DNA of 64,000 bases from positions 8,556,001 through 8,620,000 of the forward strand of contig CM082578.2 of the NCBI GenBank assembly GCA_040954595.2, read 5' to 3'. A program made the position numbers and the translations under genes. The DNA comes from Balanoglossus misakiensis. Lineage: Eukaryota > Hemichordata. The stretch's first letter is position 1, and each line of letters begins with the position of its first letter. Positions 40,501-53,887 of this stretch are shown here, in pieces. Below the pieces are notes generated by a model that worked only from the letters and a program-made list of their open reading frames with translations, did not search any database and was not told the origin of the DNA.

Positions 40501-42510
40501 ACTGCGCAGTCAAACGATGATTGTCCAAATTTTGAGTAGGTATTCTTTGCTTTGAAGTCCAGAGAAAAAGAATATTGTGAAAATTTTAATTTTGCATGAA
40601 GTTTTTGTATTACACCAGGAGTTTCTCTCTCTCTCACAAAATAGTATTTCCAAATCTGGGTTCACACACTAAAGACAGATCAGTGATATCTGTTTTGTCC
40701 CCCCCCCCCCCCCCCCCAGTTTTCCAGTTTTAATCTCATGTTTGAGCTATTTCCTCTTTTATTTCAAGGTGTGTCTTATTGGTGCACCATAGATCAGTAA
40801 AGTGTGTGGTAAGTGGTTTATTTTTGTTTTGCTTTGTTTTCTAATTAGTCTAGTATCAACAGTTTACAAACACAAAACAAGTGAATAAAAATCAGTCAAC
40901 AGTTAGATTTTAATTATCATTGTCCTTGAAGTCCACACCCTTCAGTTTATCTATATTCAGCTACCGAAAATAGTCATGTTTCTTCTGTTTTTATTTGCAT
41001 GTTACAGCATGAAGAAGAGCGCCCTGTGTATCAGCTCTCCAAACTTATATTTTTACTTCCTTTGTTGTTGTCACTTCTGGGAAACCTTGTAAGTATACAT
41101 GTATGATCAGTTGTTTTTGTTGTTCATTTCTTTGATTGATTGATTGCAGCCTATGGTGTTTAAATTTAAGTTCTTTATTAATTTCACTTAAATGCTGGGC
41201 CCTGATGTGAATTAATGTACATGCATGTAACTACGGTTTGACCTACAAATCGGGTATTCATAACAAAAACTGTATCAGTTATTTGTTTTAGGGAAAACGT
41301 ACACCTTCCTGCTATTGTTTAAGAAGTAGAGCACCATTTAATACTTTGGACTTGTGACCTTAAAATAGGCACAATGTCACACAGTTGGAACTTGCCATCA
41401 GTTGTGCACTTTACACCACCTTTGTGCCTGACACATTTCAGTTAATAATTTTGGTGTGGGCAAACTGAGTGCTGTCTGTGTATGCAAACACAAAAATCAT
41501 GTGCTGTCAGTACTGTTTGTTGTGTGCCATTGTTTTCATGGTGACTCAGCACAGGCATTTGACATCTATGTTATATTGATCGTGTAAGATTTGTTTGGTG
41601 ATACCATGGCAGTGTCATGAGGTCCTATGAAAAAGCAAAATAAACATTACATGCCACTTGTATAGTCACTCGAGACCGCATATTAAATTTGGTGTAGTGA
41701 CCTGTCTCATCTTCACTTTCAGGTGCTGTACTTTTTAACTCACAAAGCATTGAAACGGATGCATGTTAGCAGTGGAGTGGTTGGACCCAGGCAATATATA
41801 GACGCAGCACGGGTTCGCAACCGAGCTATCCTCTACTGTGCCATGTTTTGTATGTGCTGGCTGCCATGTGAGTGACAGATAATGATTATTGGGTGCTTCT
41901 TTTGTACAACTATGATGGGAAGTGGACAGATTGTGGGGTAGATATACGGTAGATAGCTTACACAAGCAAGCAGACAGACAGACTAACAGACAAATGCAGA
42001 CAAATAAATGTAGTTGTATGTAGAAAATCTTAATAATGTACCACACCTCATGTGCACCGTATCTCTGCCTTTACAGCCGTTACACTGGGTCTGATTTCAT
42101 ACATTGACGGTTTCAACATGCAAAATTACTTCTGGCTGTATATGCTGCAGGTAGGTGGAAACAATCGAAGCCTTCTATGTACACACAACACAAAGACAAA
42201 TTGGAACTCTTTAGTGGCAGTTTCACATCACTCTATATATGGATTTGGGAGTTGAATTTAAAAGCGTCAGGTGATGAATGTCACAGAGGGAAACTGTCCT
42301 GACACGCGCTGTTCTTCCACTTGTAACTTACAGGCATGCACCACACCGCTGCAAGGTTTACTCAACTGCATCATCTACGGCTGGCAAAGGAGAGGTTTTC
42401 AGATCGCCTTCAACATCAAGCGCCGCCACACGCAGATCGAGAAATTCCAGAGCTTGTCCGTGAGCGGCGACAGCCTCCTGTCGGGCTACAATACATTCTC
42501 CACTATTTGA
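37558..42510 (+). CDS. TMEM116-like: Seven-transmembrane receptor-like protein, TMEM116-like, 11 exons
   Basis: Orphan GPCR-like membrane protein. Exons are 37558-37593, 37924-37967, 39307-39370, 39645-39776, 40147-40245, 40390-40535, 40769-40808, 41008-41088, 41723-41867, 42077-42150 and 42334-42510 (345 aa, 1038 nt, phases agree). Seven hydrophobic segments are visible. TM2 has HLSLADLF, TM3 is preceded by a Cys (DQGC) that could pair with a Cys in loop 2 (NDDCPNFEC), TM6 has the class-A style CWLP, and TM7 has NCIIYGW where NPxxY would be. A glycosylation site NDT lies at the extreme N terminus. The PLQGLLNCIIYGW end suggests TMEM116; GPR157 or another cAMP-receptor-like protein is the alternative. 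The 5' UTR is undefined. The first two exons are short and less certain than the rest. Confidence 0.72.
38454..38480. repeat. Poly-C/poly-A run
   Basis: Eight C followed by nineteen A lie in intron 2 of the 7TM gene. This is simple sequence and length is likely unstable. Confidence 0.8.
38595..38699 (+). ncRNA. Long imperfect hairpin in an intron, miRNA-precursor-like or fold-back
   Basis: Arms of about 46-49 nt (38595-38640 and 38651-38699) pair around a 10-nt loop. Uninterrupted paired cores include CTCGTCTGTA, CCACTT and GTATCCC, with a bulge near the base (AAAGTC on the 3' side). The hairpin lies on the sense strand of intron 2 of the 7TM gene, where an intronic microRNA could be processed. 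No known miRNA seed is recognised; a degraded fold-back transposon is equally possible. Confidence 0.35.
40699..40717. repeat. Poly-C run in 7TM gene intron
   Basis: Nineteen consecutive C bases lie shortly before the 40-nt exon at 40769. This is a mononucleotide tract whose length may be approximate in the assembly. Confidence 0.8.
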
Positions 42511-45500
42511 TGATTCTCAGGCTGGACTGAAGGCTGAATTGTAACATTCCGTCAGTGAGTACATGAAGGTGCGAGGTACCTGGGGATCGGACGCGACTCG
42601 CCTCTGTGACGAAGTTGAGATTTGTGGAAACATGCTGAATTTGTTTTTGAGAATTCGGTGCCTCTAAAATCACCCTACCTCTGACACTGTGGCTAAAGTT
42701 GTTGAGGATGATCTGAAACTTTCTTTAAGTTGTGAGCACCTGTAAGTCTGCAGATAAGGTCTGAGTTTTGACCATTGCAAGCTGTTGAACAGTTGTGGCA
42801 GTGAGATGGCTGTTACATGGACAGCGCCATCTACGAGTCATGTCAACCGTGATTTTGTTTTTATTTGCTATGGATTTCACTAAACTTTTCCCATTGGTCA
42901 GTTGTGAATCTTCGTGTTAATGTTGACTCGGCTCACACTGATTCAGAAATCAGTTGAAATAGATTTGCTTTCTGTTTGTTCTTTGTTGACGTTTTGAATT
43001 ATCATTGCCCATACACCTCTTCAAGCCTGTGGCTGGAGGTTGGGAGTATTTGAACTCTCTGGAACCAATGACTGACATGGTCAGGCATTCTTTCAAATGA
43101 AGTACATGTACTTAAAGAAAATTAAAATTGGTTTAACCATTATCCTGGTTGTATTTACATAAACAAATTTTTGTTTATATTATATTTAACTCTGAATGGA
43201 TTATTGTTTATTTTCTAAATGCATGATTATTCACAAACATCCTTTGCCCAATGTGATATTACCAGTCTATGAAGGATAATTATAATTTAACAAAGATTAA
43301 TAATCAAAGTTTCAGCATTTTATGTCAAATTGAAAACTGCAACTGGTGTAGAACTAGTAGTAACAGTAATACACACGTTTCACAATGCAATTCTGGGTAT
43401 GCTGCCATTTGTAAATTATGCAGTTTTACAAGTACATGTACTATGCTTGTAAAGCCATCAAAGTTTGTATAAATGTATTTACCCTCATTTTACTATACGC
43501 TTTAAAGTTAATTTTTATTTCCCATGATGCAATATTTACCTGAGGCTATGAATATTCATTACTTTCTTTTCAAGGTTACTGTCTTAGTAACATTGGTTAC
43601 AAGCATTATTTATGTGAACAACATTTTATATTTAATCATGTTAAATTGCCAAGACAGACCTTTGTCGAAGATGGTTGTTTCATATGATGGATCGTTTGGG
43701 ATCATTGGTAGTATTCAAGTACTTGAGCATCTTCTTCAGACATGATCATGAGACCACCTTTCACAAATTTGAACATATGTCATCTTTTTTTTTGAAAAAC
43801 CATGGTTGTCAGGATGTTTCAATATTTGCACAGTATTTTTTTTTATAAAAATCAGTGAATTCATGAAATGCCCTCTCCTCCCAATGAATAAAATTCAAGG
43901 ATGTGTTCAAATTATTTATAAACATGTAAATAAATTATTATTAAATAAATATAACAATTATGTACCAACTTTCAAGTGACTTCCAGATATTTTCATACTC
44001 GTGCAGGCATTTGGAAGAAAAAAATGTAAATGCACGCAAGACATTTTTTCAACAAGCCAAAATGGAGTCTGCAGGAAAATGATCAAAGGAAAAAGCAAAA
44101 ATGAAAACCACCTGTTGATCATGTGACCAGCCAAGATTGTGTATTGTAGTTAATGTGTCAGGTTCACCAAATCATGTGTGTGCATTAGTCTGGTTATAAA
44201 TGAGCTTTTAATGTGCCATAACATTTTAGACAGACATAAAAAGCCTGAAGAAATTTTTTTGAATGCCCTTCTGTTTATGCATATACATGTACACTGAAGT
44301 TACCCACCATGGGTGAAAATTTGAGCTGCGCACAAACATCTGCCCTCTGGATGGCAGCATGTAGACTTCAAAAGTAGCTGTAAAGCAACTTAATTGCACT
44401 ATGTTGGCGAACGCTGTCGAATGTACCAGACTGTAACTATAGCAGCTGGAATTGACGTCTCAGTCTCTGCCCCAACTTCATGTGCACCTGCTTGTAGAGC
44501 TTTGATTACAAGCACATTGAACATCCAGGGAAAATCCGTGGAATTTCTGTGGTTATCGTACGTAGCATACAAGTTACATTTCTGCATACTGCCATTTTCA
44601 TTTTCACATATACCCACACCCTTGTCTTTCCCATTCCACTATGTACAGAAATAATTGCCCCCCAAAAATAGAAACCTAAGACATTTTCTCGTTTTAATAC
44701 GTACATGTATGTTCCACTTGAACCATACACGTCAGTTCGCCTGCCTCCCTTGTAGGTAATACACAAGGCCGAGTAAAGTTGTTCCCCAGAGGACGGAACT
44801 TGTAAAGAGGCACATTTCCCAAGAGCCTACCCAGCAAGATAGACATAAATTGAACCAAACATTTGGGAAATTTACAGATAATGTTTGTAATGGGGTACTT
44901 GTGGCGTTTGCTTGTGTTGGCCGATTTCCCCCTCCCACTCATCATGCATCGAGGGCTGGGTTGTCATTTGGAACACGCACGTTTTAATTGGAATGAATAA
45001 CGGCACTGCAGGATTGACAGGACAGGACCAGCTGTGACTCTGCAGTGCAAAATGTGGGCTGTTCGCTGGGGATGCCTTTGCTCCACTGAGGACACATCGG
45101 TTCCCCCGACTGTTGTGGAAATGCATGCCTGCTGAAATTAGACATCAACTCCAAACCCAGGAAAGCTGTTTCGGGTTATATAGAATTCTGGTATGCTCAT
45201 AGCAGAACATGCATCCCCTCAATCTCACATCTTGGGGAGAAATTAAAAAAAAACAAGTTCACTGAAGCATAAAAATATGAAACTCCTGACCCCACACCAA
45301 ATCCTAAATGTTAACATTTGCACATTTAATTAAAGGTAAATTAAAGGCACTTTTCAAGATAGAACAATTTCCTCCTCATAAGATACTTTTGATATTAAAC
45401 TCAGAAATCAACAACACATTAAAATTCATGGGGGTCACCACAAAACATGTGCATTAATTTTCAAGTCATGGAGGATCAGGAATATTGATTTAGCCTCAGC

Positions 45501-46000
45501 ATTACCTCAGAGTCACCATCAATCATAGCTGGAGTGTTATGACAGCTAACATCTTCATAGCCGACTAGAATACCGCATGCTTATACTGGATTAGTTGACA
45601 ATTCATGGGTAAAATATCAATATTTAAAATTTACATATCAAGTTTATGCATGAGTGAAGACTTGCGCCTTCACTGCACTTTTTCACGAGGCTCCCTTTCC
45701 ATAGCTCTGTGAAAAAAAATTATCAAACTTTCAGACAAATTTTTTAAAAGCAATACGAAGGGACATGTTGGCAACGTTTTTATATTGCTGTGCTTGACAA
45801 ATATTGCTATTCAATTGGACTTTTTTATTGTTGATGTTTTGAAAATATTCAAATATCACAATTCTGTCAATTTTCAGTTTTGGTAGATCACACAAAATTT
45901 CTGAAAATTTGCTACCGTTTATGTCTCAAAGAAAAATTATCCCTTCCCTGACCAATCAACCCATAGGCCCTACATAAAAAAAAAAATGAGCAAGCAATAT
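42511..46000. other. 7TM gene 3' UTR and intergenic DNA
   Basis: No conserved coding sequence was seen. The left part (to about 43900) is probably 3' UTR ending at the AATAAA at 43887-43892. The remainder is AT-rich intergenic DNA with scattered short open frames that look random. CGTAGATGGCGCTGT (reverse strand of about 42826-42840) resembles an invertebrate CTCF-type motif. Confidence 0.5.
43887..43892 (+). terminator. Candidate poly(A) signal for the 7TM gene
   Basis: AATAAA about 1.38 kb after the stop codon, followed by further AATAAA-like hexamers near 43930-43950. Usage is not known. Confidence 0.4.
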
Positions 46001-46099
46001 TTACAATCATGTGAATTGATCTAAGCAAAAAAAATTGATGCGACGAAACATTTTTCTCGAATGGCCAGCTGATTGTCCACGCTTCGGTGACTCGCTTCA

Positions 46100-46391
46100 T
46101 CACGAATCCTAACCCCCTTTAGAGAGCACACACAACTTCTGTTCACAGATGCGTTGCAGTTTTTGGAATTCGAGCCGACAGATCCGACTGACCGCGACGT
46201 TTTGGAAACGCGCAACAAGATGGCTACGAACCACCGCCCCACAATTATCAGTGGGGCCGCACGACTTAATGATACAATTTTAGGAAGCAAACTGAGTGTA
46301 AACATGACTCGACTCTGGGTTGGCAGGTCAAGCGGGATGCCACGCGAGCCTCATCAGCTCTATTGAGCGAGGCGGCGCACCTGACCAGACA
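46100..46391 (+). promoter_or_regulatory. GC-rich island with an ATG exon candidate
   Basis: A locally GC- and CpG-richer island contains AACAAGATGGCTACGAACC (46211-46229), a YY1-type AAGATGGC start context. It opens a frame that stays clear of stops to 46366, and a GT after TTGGCAG (about 46326) could serve as a donor. The peptide (MATNHRPTIISG...) is not recognised. It may be the promoter and first exon of an unknown transcript. Confidence 0.25.
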
Positions 46392-46428
46392 GTGTGTGCA
46401 TGCGTGTGCGTGTGTGTGTGTGTGTGTG
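46392..46428. repeat. (GT)n microsatellite
   Basis: GTGTGTGCATGCGTGTGC followed by eleven or so GT units. Simple sequence next to the GC-rich island. Confidence 0.9.
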
Positions 46429-46477
46429 AAAACAATGAACGGAAACAGACTGCCAACAGATTTCTACACATTCAATA

Positions 46478-46483
46478 TTTATT
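46478..46483 (-). terminator. Possible distal poly(A) signal on the minus strand
   Basis: AATAAA on the minus strand. If used by KLHDC10 the 3' UTR would be about 7.7 kb. Other minus-strand hexamers between here and 54176 could equally serve. Recorded as a weak candidate only. Confidence 0.15.
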
Positions 46484-49400
46484 CCAATCAAATACATTCT
46501 ACTGGTATTATGACAAAAATAAGACAAATCGTAACAACATATTAAAATAAAGCGGTATTTACCAGAGTGGAATGATTTGATTTGATGTCTCAGGAAGTGC
46601 AGAGGTTGTAAAGGTATTGAAGGTAAAGTCTTATTAATCTGTGACAGACAGGTGATGTACAAGAACAGCTCATTCAGAGAGTCTACAATGTGGTGTTTTT
46701 GTTGGACACCAGATGTTGCATCTAAACTGTACAGGGTTCACGTTGCCTCTTCAATTTCCCCCTAGTGTCAACTTTCTTTACTGAACACTTATCTCCGGGC
46801 AACAACTCGCAACGAAGACTTTGTGATGTCATCCACCACGTTATGATAATCACGCCATTTCATGACATGGTCTTACTTTGAGACTGAAATTAGGAGTGCT
46901 TGTCCAGAGGATGAAGCGGGGGGTAATTGAACTGACGAGAACCACGCAACTTTTAAACGCAGGCTTTCACGTTAGAATTTGTAGAGGATGAAAATAAAGA
47001 GTGCCAGTGCTTAGACAGGTGGAAAAAACTAGTTCTATTTCAGTCTGAATTGACAGTCTAGACGCAGCTGCTGCCAAAGTTTTATTTTGACTGGCAGAGG
47101 TGGAGGTTCTTGAGACAGATCAGTTCTCTACACTGCCAAACTGACATTTAGACGTCTGAAAGGCCAAACACCGTGAAAGCTGTTTTTACCGTCAAACCCC
47201 CAAATCATGGCACTGCAAAGCTTTTTAGGCGCACATAATGACTGGTTAGAATGTAAAGTGCCGGCCTTGATGCACAAATAGAAACACAAGATTCTGACAA
47301 AATTAATTCAAGCTCTTTTCCTTTTCGATAAATCTGCAGCCGCTCGAGGACATTGGAACGAACCGCTCTAAATTTGACGCTGTCGCTCTGGAAATGGTTT
47401 CTACAAGACCCCAAATTACGCCACGCTACATTGGAATTACTTTGAAGTGACGATGTTCGATTGGAGCGAGCCAAAAAACTCACTGGCCACAATCAATGAT
47501 GGTGGCAAGCTTTTACCGACCATTAGGCGCTGGCACTTGTCAGACTCAAAAGCAATCTGCATAATTTGAGTCCGTGGTTCCCGTAATTCGTGAAGTCCGA
47601 CTTCAATTAGGGACAACTCCGGCATTCCAAAGTGGTGCACAAAGTTGTTGCGATTCTGGCAAGAAAACGTTGACAGTTTCTACGTTTTGGTACTTTTGGA
47701 AACTACGCGTACATGTGTATGTGTGTGACACCACAGCTTTTTTAGAAAGTGGCAAAACCAAACAGAAAGTCGGTTGAGTGTTCTGGCCGATTTTACACTT
47801 TAAAACAGTGTTCCCAGACTCGACATAAAGCACAGAACACCCAACCTGCATTTCTGAAGAAATATTAATGTGCACATTATGAAAAATTCAGTTTATGAGT
47901 CAATAATTTGAACTTTTTTCAACTTGTACTAGAACATCTTAAAAGTTTGATAACAGATCTGCTTTAAATATTACCAGTAGACAAAACAACTTTGAAACCC
48001 AGATAAAGTAGTTTTCACTGAACAAGAGATATTGGTGGCCAGATGAGAGAATGATTCAAAAATGTGTCGGAGTTTGCCTCCCTTCAAAGAAAACCTGACA
48101 AAGCTTTCAAGGTCAGAGTTCACGAAGATTATGTTATCCACTTTACAATTACAAAGAGGCTTAATACAGAAGATTTAGCAATCAGTCATGTATGCACTTC
48201 TGGTGAGAAAAAAAAAGTACGAGTTAATTCACCAATTCGCAATTTCACACCCTGATTTTTTTTTTCTTTCAAAAAGTGGCATATTGTCAAATATCAAACA
48301 CAAAATCCAACAACAGCACCGACTAATAATTGAAACCTGTCGTGTGTAGAATACACTTGGTAATGAACTCAATGATATGGAGCACCTGAGTTGAAAAGTT
48401 TACAGTTGATTTTTTTTTTTAGTCCTGTGAAAGAAATCCAACATCTGATCTGCACCAGCTATCACACATAAACCACGCTTACAGTGTAAGAAACAAAAAA
48501 ACTGTGTACAAAATGTCTATCAAATTGTGATTTCAAATACTAAATAGAAACTATTTCGTCTAATACTTTCAATATACAATCCTTAAATCTGTATAAAACA
48601 CTAAAATGATATAACTTACTGTAAATTCATGTACCACAATTGCAACAAAATAACCATATCTGATCATTTTTTTAATACTGTTCTAATAAAGCCTAGATAT
48701 GCAAATCCAAGAAAATGGAAGGAGAAAACTCGAACGCACGAATGTTTACGCTACTTGGATGGTGTCAAGGAATATGGAGGTCTGTGTCTTCACAGAATGA
48801 TGTCAAACTATTTCAGAAGCTTATACTGGATGCAGTTTACTTTCACCGCCATCAAGTGCCATTGTATACACCACAAGGCGACTTAACTTCTGTTTTAATA
48901 TGACATCACCTCCACACGTATTCGTACCTCCATCAGAATGAAAACACCTGCCTAGGACCCTATACACACATTAATTATCAACATTTCAGGACACAGGTCT
49001 CAATCGCTCCATCTATGTATTCTTCTAATTTATGGCCTCATAAACCAACAACAATATTCAAGATAAAATCACCACGACTCCTTCATAAAATATTGCTAGC
49101 ACACGTTTACACAAAAATAAAGAACGGAGGTGAATTTCAAGAAAGCCACGATGTAAACTAGAGACACATCGCCGAAGTAAAAAAAAGAAAAGTGACCGGG
49201 ATTCTTGAATTCACTTGATTACAGGACCAACTGACAAACTGTTCACAAGAGCAGGAAAGATTTACAGTAGTTAGAGGAAAAAGCGGGATTGATTGATAAG
49301 AAAGAAGAAGAAGAAAAAAACCCAGCCGCCTGAAGAATTCACTTGGATGCCTACAGATGACAATGTGAATGCCACCGGGCAAACAGACACACCTTGCGCA

Positions 49401-50002
49401 TGTTCAATTTAATTGACAGCGGTGTTGTGTGTCAGGCAGCCACAAATTGATGGCTAGACAATGCCAGTTCAGGGCCATTTTCTACGTAAACAGACAGCGG
49501 CGGACGACACAGCATCATTTATGCATAATAAATACCACGTGGGACAGCCGAGGCACTTCTGTTCTTTGTCACTTCTGACAAGGGTATTTTTTTTAATTAT
49601 CAACACAAGCAGGAGAATGGCTTGTGAAGGAAGGGCTGTAAGACTGACAGATTCAAACGAATTCACGACAAGAATTCGCTGCGTAAAAATAGAGATATTT
49701 TTTTTTGTATTCTACAATATGATACGAAATATTCCCCCAAGCGGGTACTAGCTCACTGGAAATTATAGTCTGCTAAAACTGGGAAGAATGTTCTGTATAG
49801 AAGATAGTTGAGCCAACCGCGAGATATAATATTGTCCAGATAGAACACATCAATCAATTTGCTCTTACTAATATTTATCTACTTCCCTATCTCTGTTGCC
49901 ATGGAACAATTTTTTATTTGGCTCCAAAAGAGATGAATAAGTAATTTTAAAAAACTCACAGATTCTAGAACAACACACGTCACAGTTTTGTTCAGCCTAA
50001 TA

Positions 50003-50937
50003 CAGTCAAACCTGTGTATAAAGACCGGTCAAGGGACTGGGGCTGAGTGGTCTTTATAGACAGGTGGTCTTTAAAAGGAGGTTTATTAATGTATTCATTT
50101 ATTCATGATTATTAATTGGGGCAAGGGTTTGGACTGCACTCATGCGCAGTCCGAACATAACGTCACAGAACAACAACATACGTCATCACAAGACAACAAC
50201 AAAATGGCTTCCGCAGCATGTGCATGCATACAGTGGCAATTTTAATGTTCCGTGATAAAACTTTGAAGCCAACCTTTCAAATTTCAGCTGTTTTTAATGT
50301 CTGTCAACTGGTATGAATGGGGGTCTCGGCATTGACCGGCACTGTCAAGTGCCGATTCCGTAGACATGTCGCGGCAACGCGATGCGTTCAATCGACGTGC
50401 GATGCGTTCTATCGACGTACGTACGTGGATGTGATTACACCCGTGGATACACAATCAAAGGCAAGCCCGACAATCATGAATGGATCGGCCATGTGTATCA
50501 TGACTAACTTAGACAATAGTCGCTCTCTGAAATGAACTCCCGATCTGTTTGTGTGTGTTGATAGCGGGTGTTTATCACCTTCCCACTATGTTCAAGGGGG
50601 TATAGCAATTAGCATTGCTATGCGTTTGTCATCGTTCACACCCCTAATTAACTAACATTGGAATGAACAATAGTTTTAAACAGTCATCACTGAAAAGACC
50701 GCCCTTTTATTTTCCGGCCTAGCTTGATCTTGCGATCGGCCGACAAGCTGTCCAGTGGTCGCAATTCAAAGGTCATGATGTCAAAATTGCATGAAAACTG
50801 TGGTCGCTGGTCGCGTTAGACAGTTGGTCGCTATATACAGTGTCTTTTACATGTAAACTCCGTAGGGACCGTTTGAAGGTGGTCGTTATGGGCGAGTGGT
50901 CGTTATGGGCGAGTGGTCGTTAACACAGGTTTGACTG
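50003..50937. mobile_element. MITE with 23-bp terminal inverted repeats and TA duplication
   Basis: The left end CAGTCAAACCTGTGTATAA (50003) and the right end, read in reverse as CAGTCAAACCTGTGTTAAC (50937), are near-perfect inverted repeats, flanked by TA on both sides (50001-50002 and 50938-50939). Subterminal GGTCTTTATAGACAGGTGG on the left and two copies of GGTCGTTATGGGCGAGT on the right are typical of this family. There is no transposase frame in the 935 bp. TA target sites suggest mobilisation by a Tc1/mariner-type enzyme (inference). Confidence 0.85.
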
Positions 50938-53584
50938 TAAATACTTAATACTTGTCAACACATTTTGGTACTTGTACAACTTTTTTTTGTTAATAAAAGA
51001 AATATTGGATCTTTTCAATTTCTTAAAGTTCATGTACTAAGTTTTGAATCATTCCTCTGAGTTGAAAACAAAAACTCAGTTTTGATCAAAATAGCTATGA
51101 AATTTTCCAGCAGTGTCTTTTTGTCTGGTCTGAATTCATACTGGTTCTCAGTACGTATGAGAAACAGATTTGAAAAGAAAGTATAACATATGTAGTTGTG
51201 ATTGACAAACCGGTGTGAGTTTCAAAATCCTGCAATAGAAGACAGTGAGACTATGAAATCCACAAAAAACACATACTGCACACTATCCCATCTCTACAAA
51301 GGCGCAGTACTGTATTTGCAAGCATCGAGTGAAAATATTAATTGCACTTGACATTTCAAACCCCCCTAAGATCCTAATGGTATTGCCTATCTGACCATAG
51401 AATGCTATGGGAATACAGAGTATAATGCCTTTATTTCAGGGGTAGTTCAGAGAGATTTCAGCTAAAAACCCTGCCTACTACCATATATGTACGTGAAAAT
51501 CTAGTAAAATCTCCCCCATTATTTAAGATAAGAAGTAATTATCAAAACACTTAACGTCAGTTATCTGCTTCAGGAAATTATTTCTTGTCCTGATCAGGTC
51601 GTTACGACAGAACAAACACAGAGAGCTTACAAAGGGAGTACATTTGCAACAATAAAACTGCAAAAACCTAACATTTGGGTGCTGTAACTTTGAACTTGGA
51701 CGATGAAATGATACTACAACAAATCCATTTTTCTCAGTGACACTCAGAAATCCCAAATAATGACTGGACCATTTCCCATCAACACCCTGTATTATCTAAT
51801 GTAAAGAATATACTTTCTCGCAAGCTGCTGAGATTAATACTGGGTACTTTTATATGAAGACTTTTCAGAGAATGTGATTGGCTCAGGTATTGATAGAGTA
51901 GTCGTATATGCATTTAGCTGTGAAACTGTCATTTTTGCATTTTTTTTATGCCAAGGCTTGGTCTCATTGTGATAATTCGCCTTGTTCAAAAATAAATATT
52001 CGGTGGGGAAAGCAGAAATAGGTGGTTACATCCTCACTGATCAAAACATGAACGGTGTAATTTTATTTGCCGAAAATCGGGGATTACTGACAACTAAAAA
52101 TCTCATCCGTTGAAAGGTTGAATTTAATCTTCCTTCAACCCTTCTGTTGACTTCAAACAAACTCAACAAAATATCTACAATCTGAAACACATCTTGGCAG
52201 TTTTTAATGAAACGAGGGTGGGAAATAATTGCTCAATGGGAAAACTTTCCATAAAGTTTCATTTTCTTATCAATGCAAATGAGCCTATTCTCAGATAAAA
52301 TAACAGTCTCACATAGAGAGGACAAAATCTAGTAAACTAAAGCCAGTTCTGAAACGCACGACCTATTTGGTGACGTAGCGTGATATTTTTTTTTTTAAAG
52401 TGCCAGTATGATATTACATTTTTATTTTTTATAAAAAAAAGAGTGATTTAGTAACAAGGCTGATGTGCAGCAAATAGAATGATACTGTCACAAAAATGGC
52501 TGAAACATGCAGAACTAAGACAGGTAGAGTTGATTCTGACATGCTGTGAGTGGGCACTTGTCGCTATGCCGGGAGGGCATATTATATTTTATTGCTTATC
52601 ACCCAAGCATTGATCATACGGACGTACATGTAAGAAGCCGGCGATGACAAACACAACAACAGAGGAGACAACAGCCAAACTGCAACTCTGATATTCAGTC
52701 CTACATTTCAACACATACGGAAAAAAACTGCATCTACAACAAGCTATTGCCATCTCACACAAAATGATATGTTAATTCTCCTCTTCCTATTAAGGTTAAA
52801 AATGTCATAAAAATAACTGAAGTATGTAATTCTTACGTTTGACTCTCAGGGTGGATAACACCGAGATTGTACACAATCTCCCATCATGCCATAGGAAAGC
52901 AAAAAACCAAACACCCCCACGACAATTAAAGTTTCGATAACATTTGAAAGTTTCTGCAAATGTTGAAAAAATTTCAAAGCTCAACAATTCAACTTTAAAT
53001 CTATATAGCACATTAGGGAGAGCAACTTCTGATAGTCAAAGTGCATGCACCACGACTTGTTTTGGTACAGACATTATGTACATCCCACCACTAGTATAAG
53101 AGGCGTATCCTCACAAGCTAACTGTGCTTTTGTGAAAGCTACTGGTGGCAGGGCAACCTGTTGATGAAACACTCAATTTTATTTTCCGTATTTCCATGCC
53201 ATAAAGCTGACCCATATTTGGGTTTGATTGAAATAAGATAGACTTCATACCTGCAGCCTTGTATAAACAGACCATATGTTTTTGAAATCGGTCTTATATG
53301 ACGGACAGAAAATATTCTAAAAGTTTAGAGTGTAGCTAGCATAATGCAGTAGTGAAATTTTTTTTTGTTTAAAAAAAAATCTGGAAAAAATTTATGTCTA
53401 ATGTAAAAGTGTACAAAGGTGACTGTCAAAAAGGAGAATAAATTGAGGTTATTGTTGTTGATATATTTCTTGTTTATGTTCTGACAACTCCATCCTCATG
53501 GTTGTATGTTTAATCTGACCACAAACCAAAGCAACATTGTAGTTTGTGGTGAAGAATATTAGCGATGGTGTTGAGTGTGGCTAC

Positions 53585-53640
53585 CTGTGTGTGTGCACAT
53601 GTGTATATGTATGTGTGGGTGTGTGTGCGTGCATGTGTGC
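53585..53640. repeat. TG-rich simple repeat
   Basis: Imperfect GTGTGTG/TATGTGTG tract. Simple sequence, no gene. Confidence 0.85.
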
Positions 53641-53887
53641 CCCTCTATAGTTGTCCTAGTGACATCCATATACTCGCAGTGCCCACATAGGGTCTATGGA
53701 TTTCAACACATCAGATTAATTAAAGCCATGCTAGTGTACCAGAGAACGGTAAAACACAAGCTATAAAGCAGTGCGTGCAGCATTTGAGGAGGGGGAGGGA
53801 CCTGACATGAAAAGAGGGGTGCATCGATAACTGATTCACCCATATAGGCAGACGTATTTTTTAACAATCCACGAATCTAAGGATGGA

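Larger units (their letters stand above)
46560..53880. other. Non-coding stretch, intergenic or long KLHDC10 3' UTR
   Basis: No conserved open frame was seen on either strand. Contents are AT-rich DNA, a TA-flanked MITE (50003-50937) and a TG-rich tract at 53585-53640. Since KLHDC10 ends at 54177 on the minus strand, an unknown part of this stretch must be its 3' UTR. Confidence 0.5.

Noticed and set aside
44399-45126. Several 70-90 aa minus-strand frames
   Set aside because: They overlap each other in different frames, contain no recognisable motif and lie in AT-rich intergenic DNA.
50317-50535. 72-aa frame inside the MITE as a transposase remnant
   Set aside because: No DDE or helix-turn-helix pattern; the element is simply non-autonomous.
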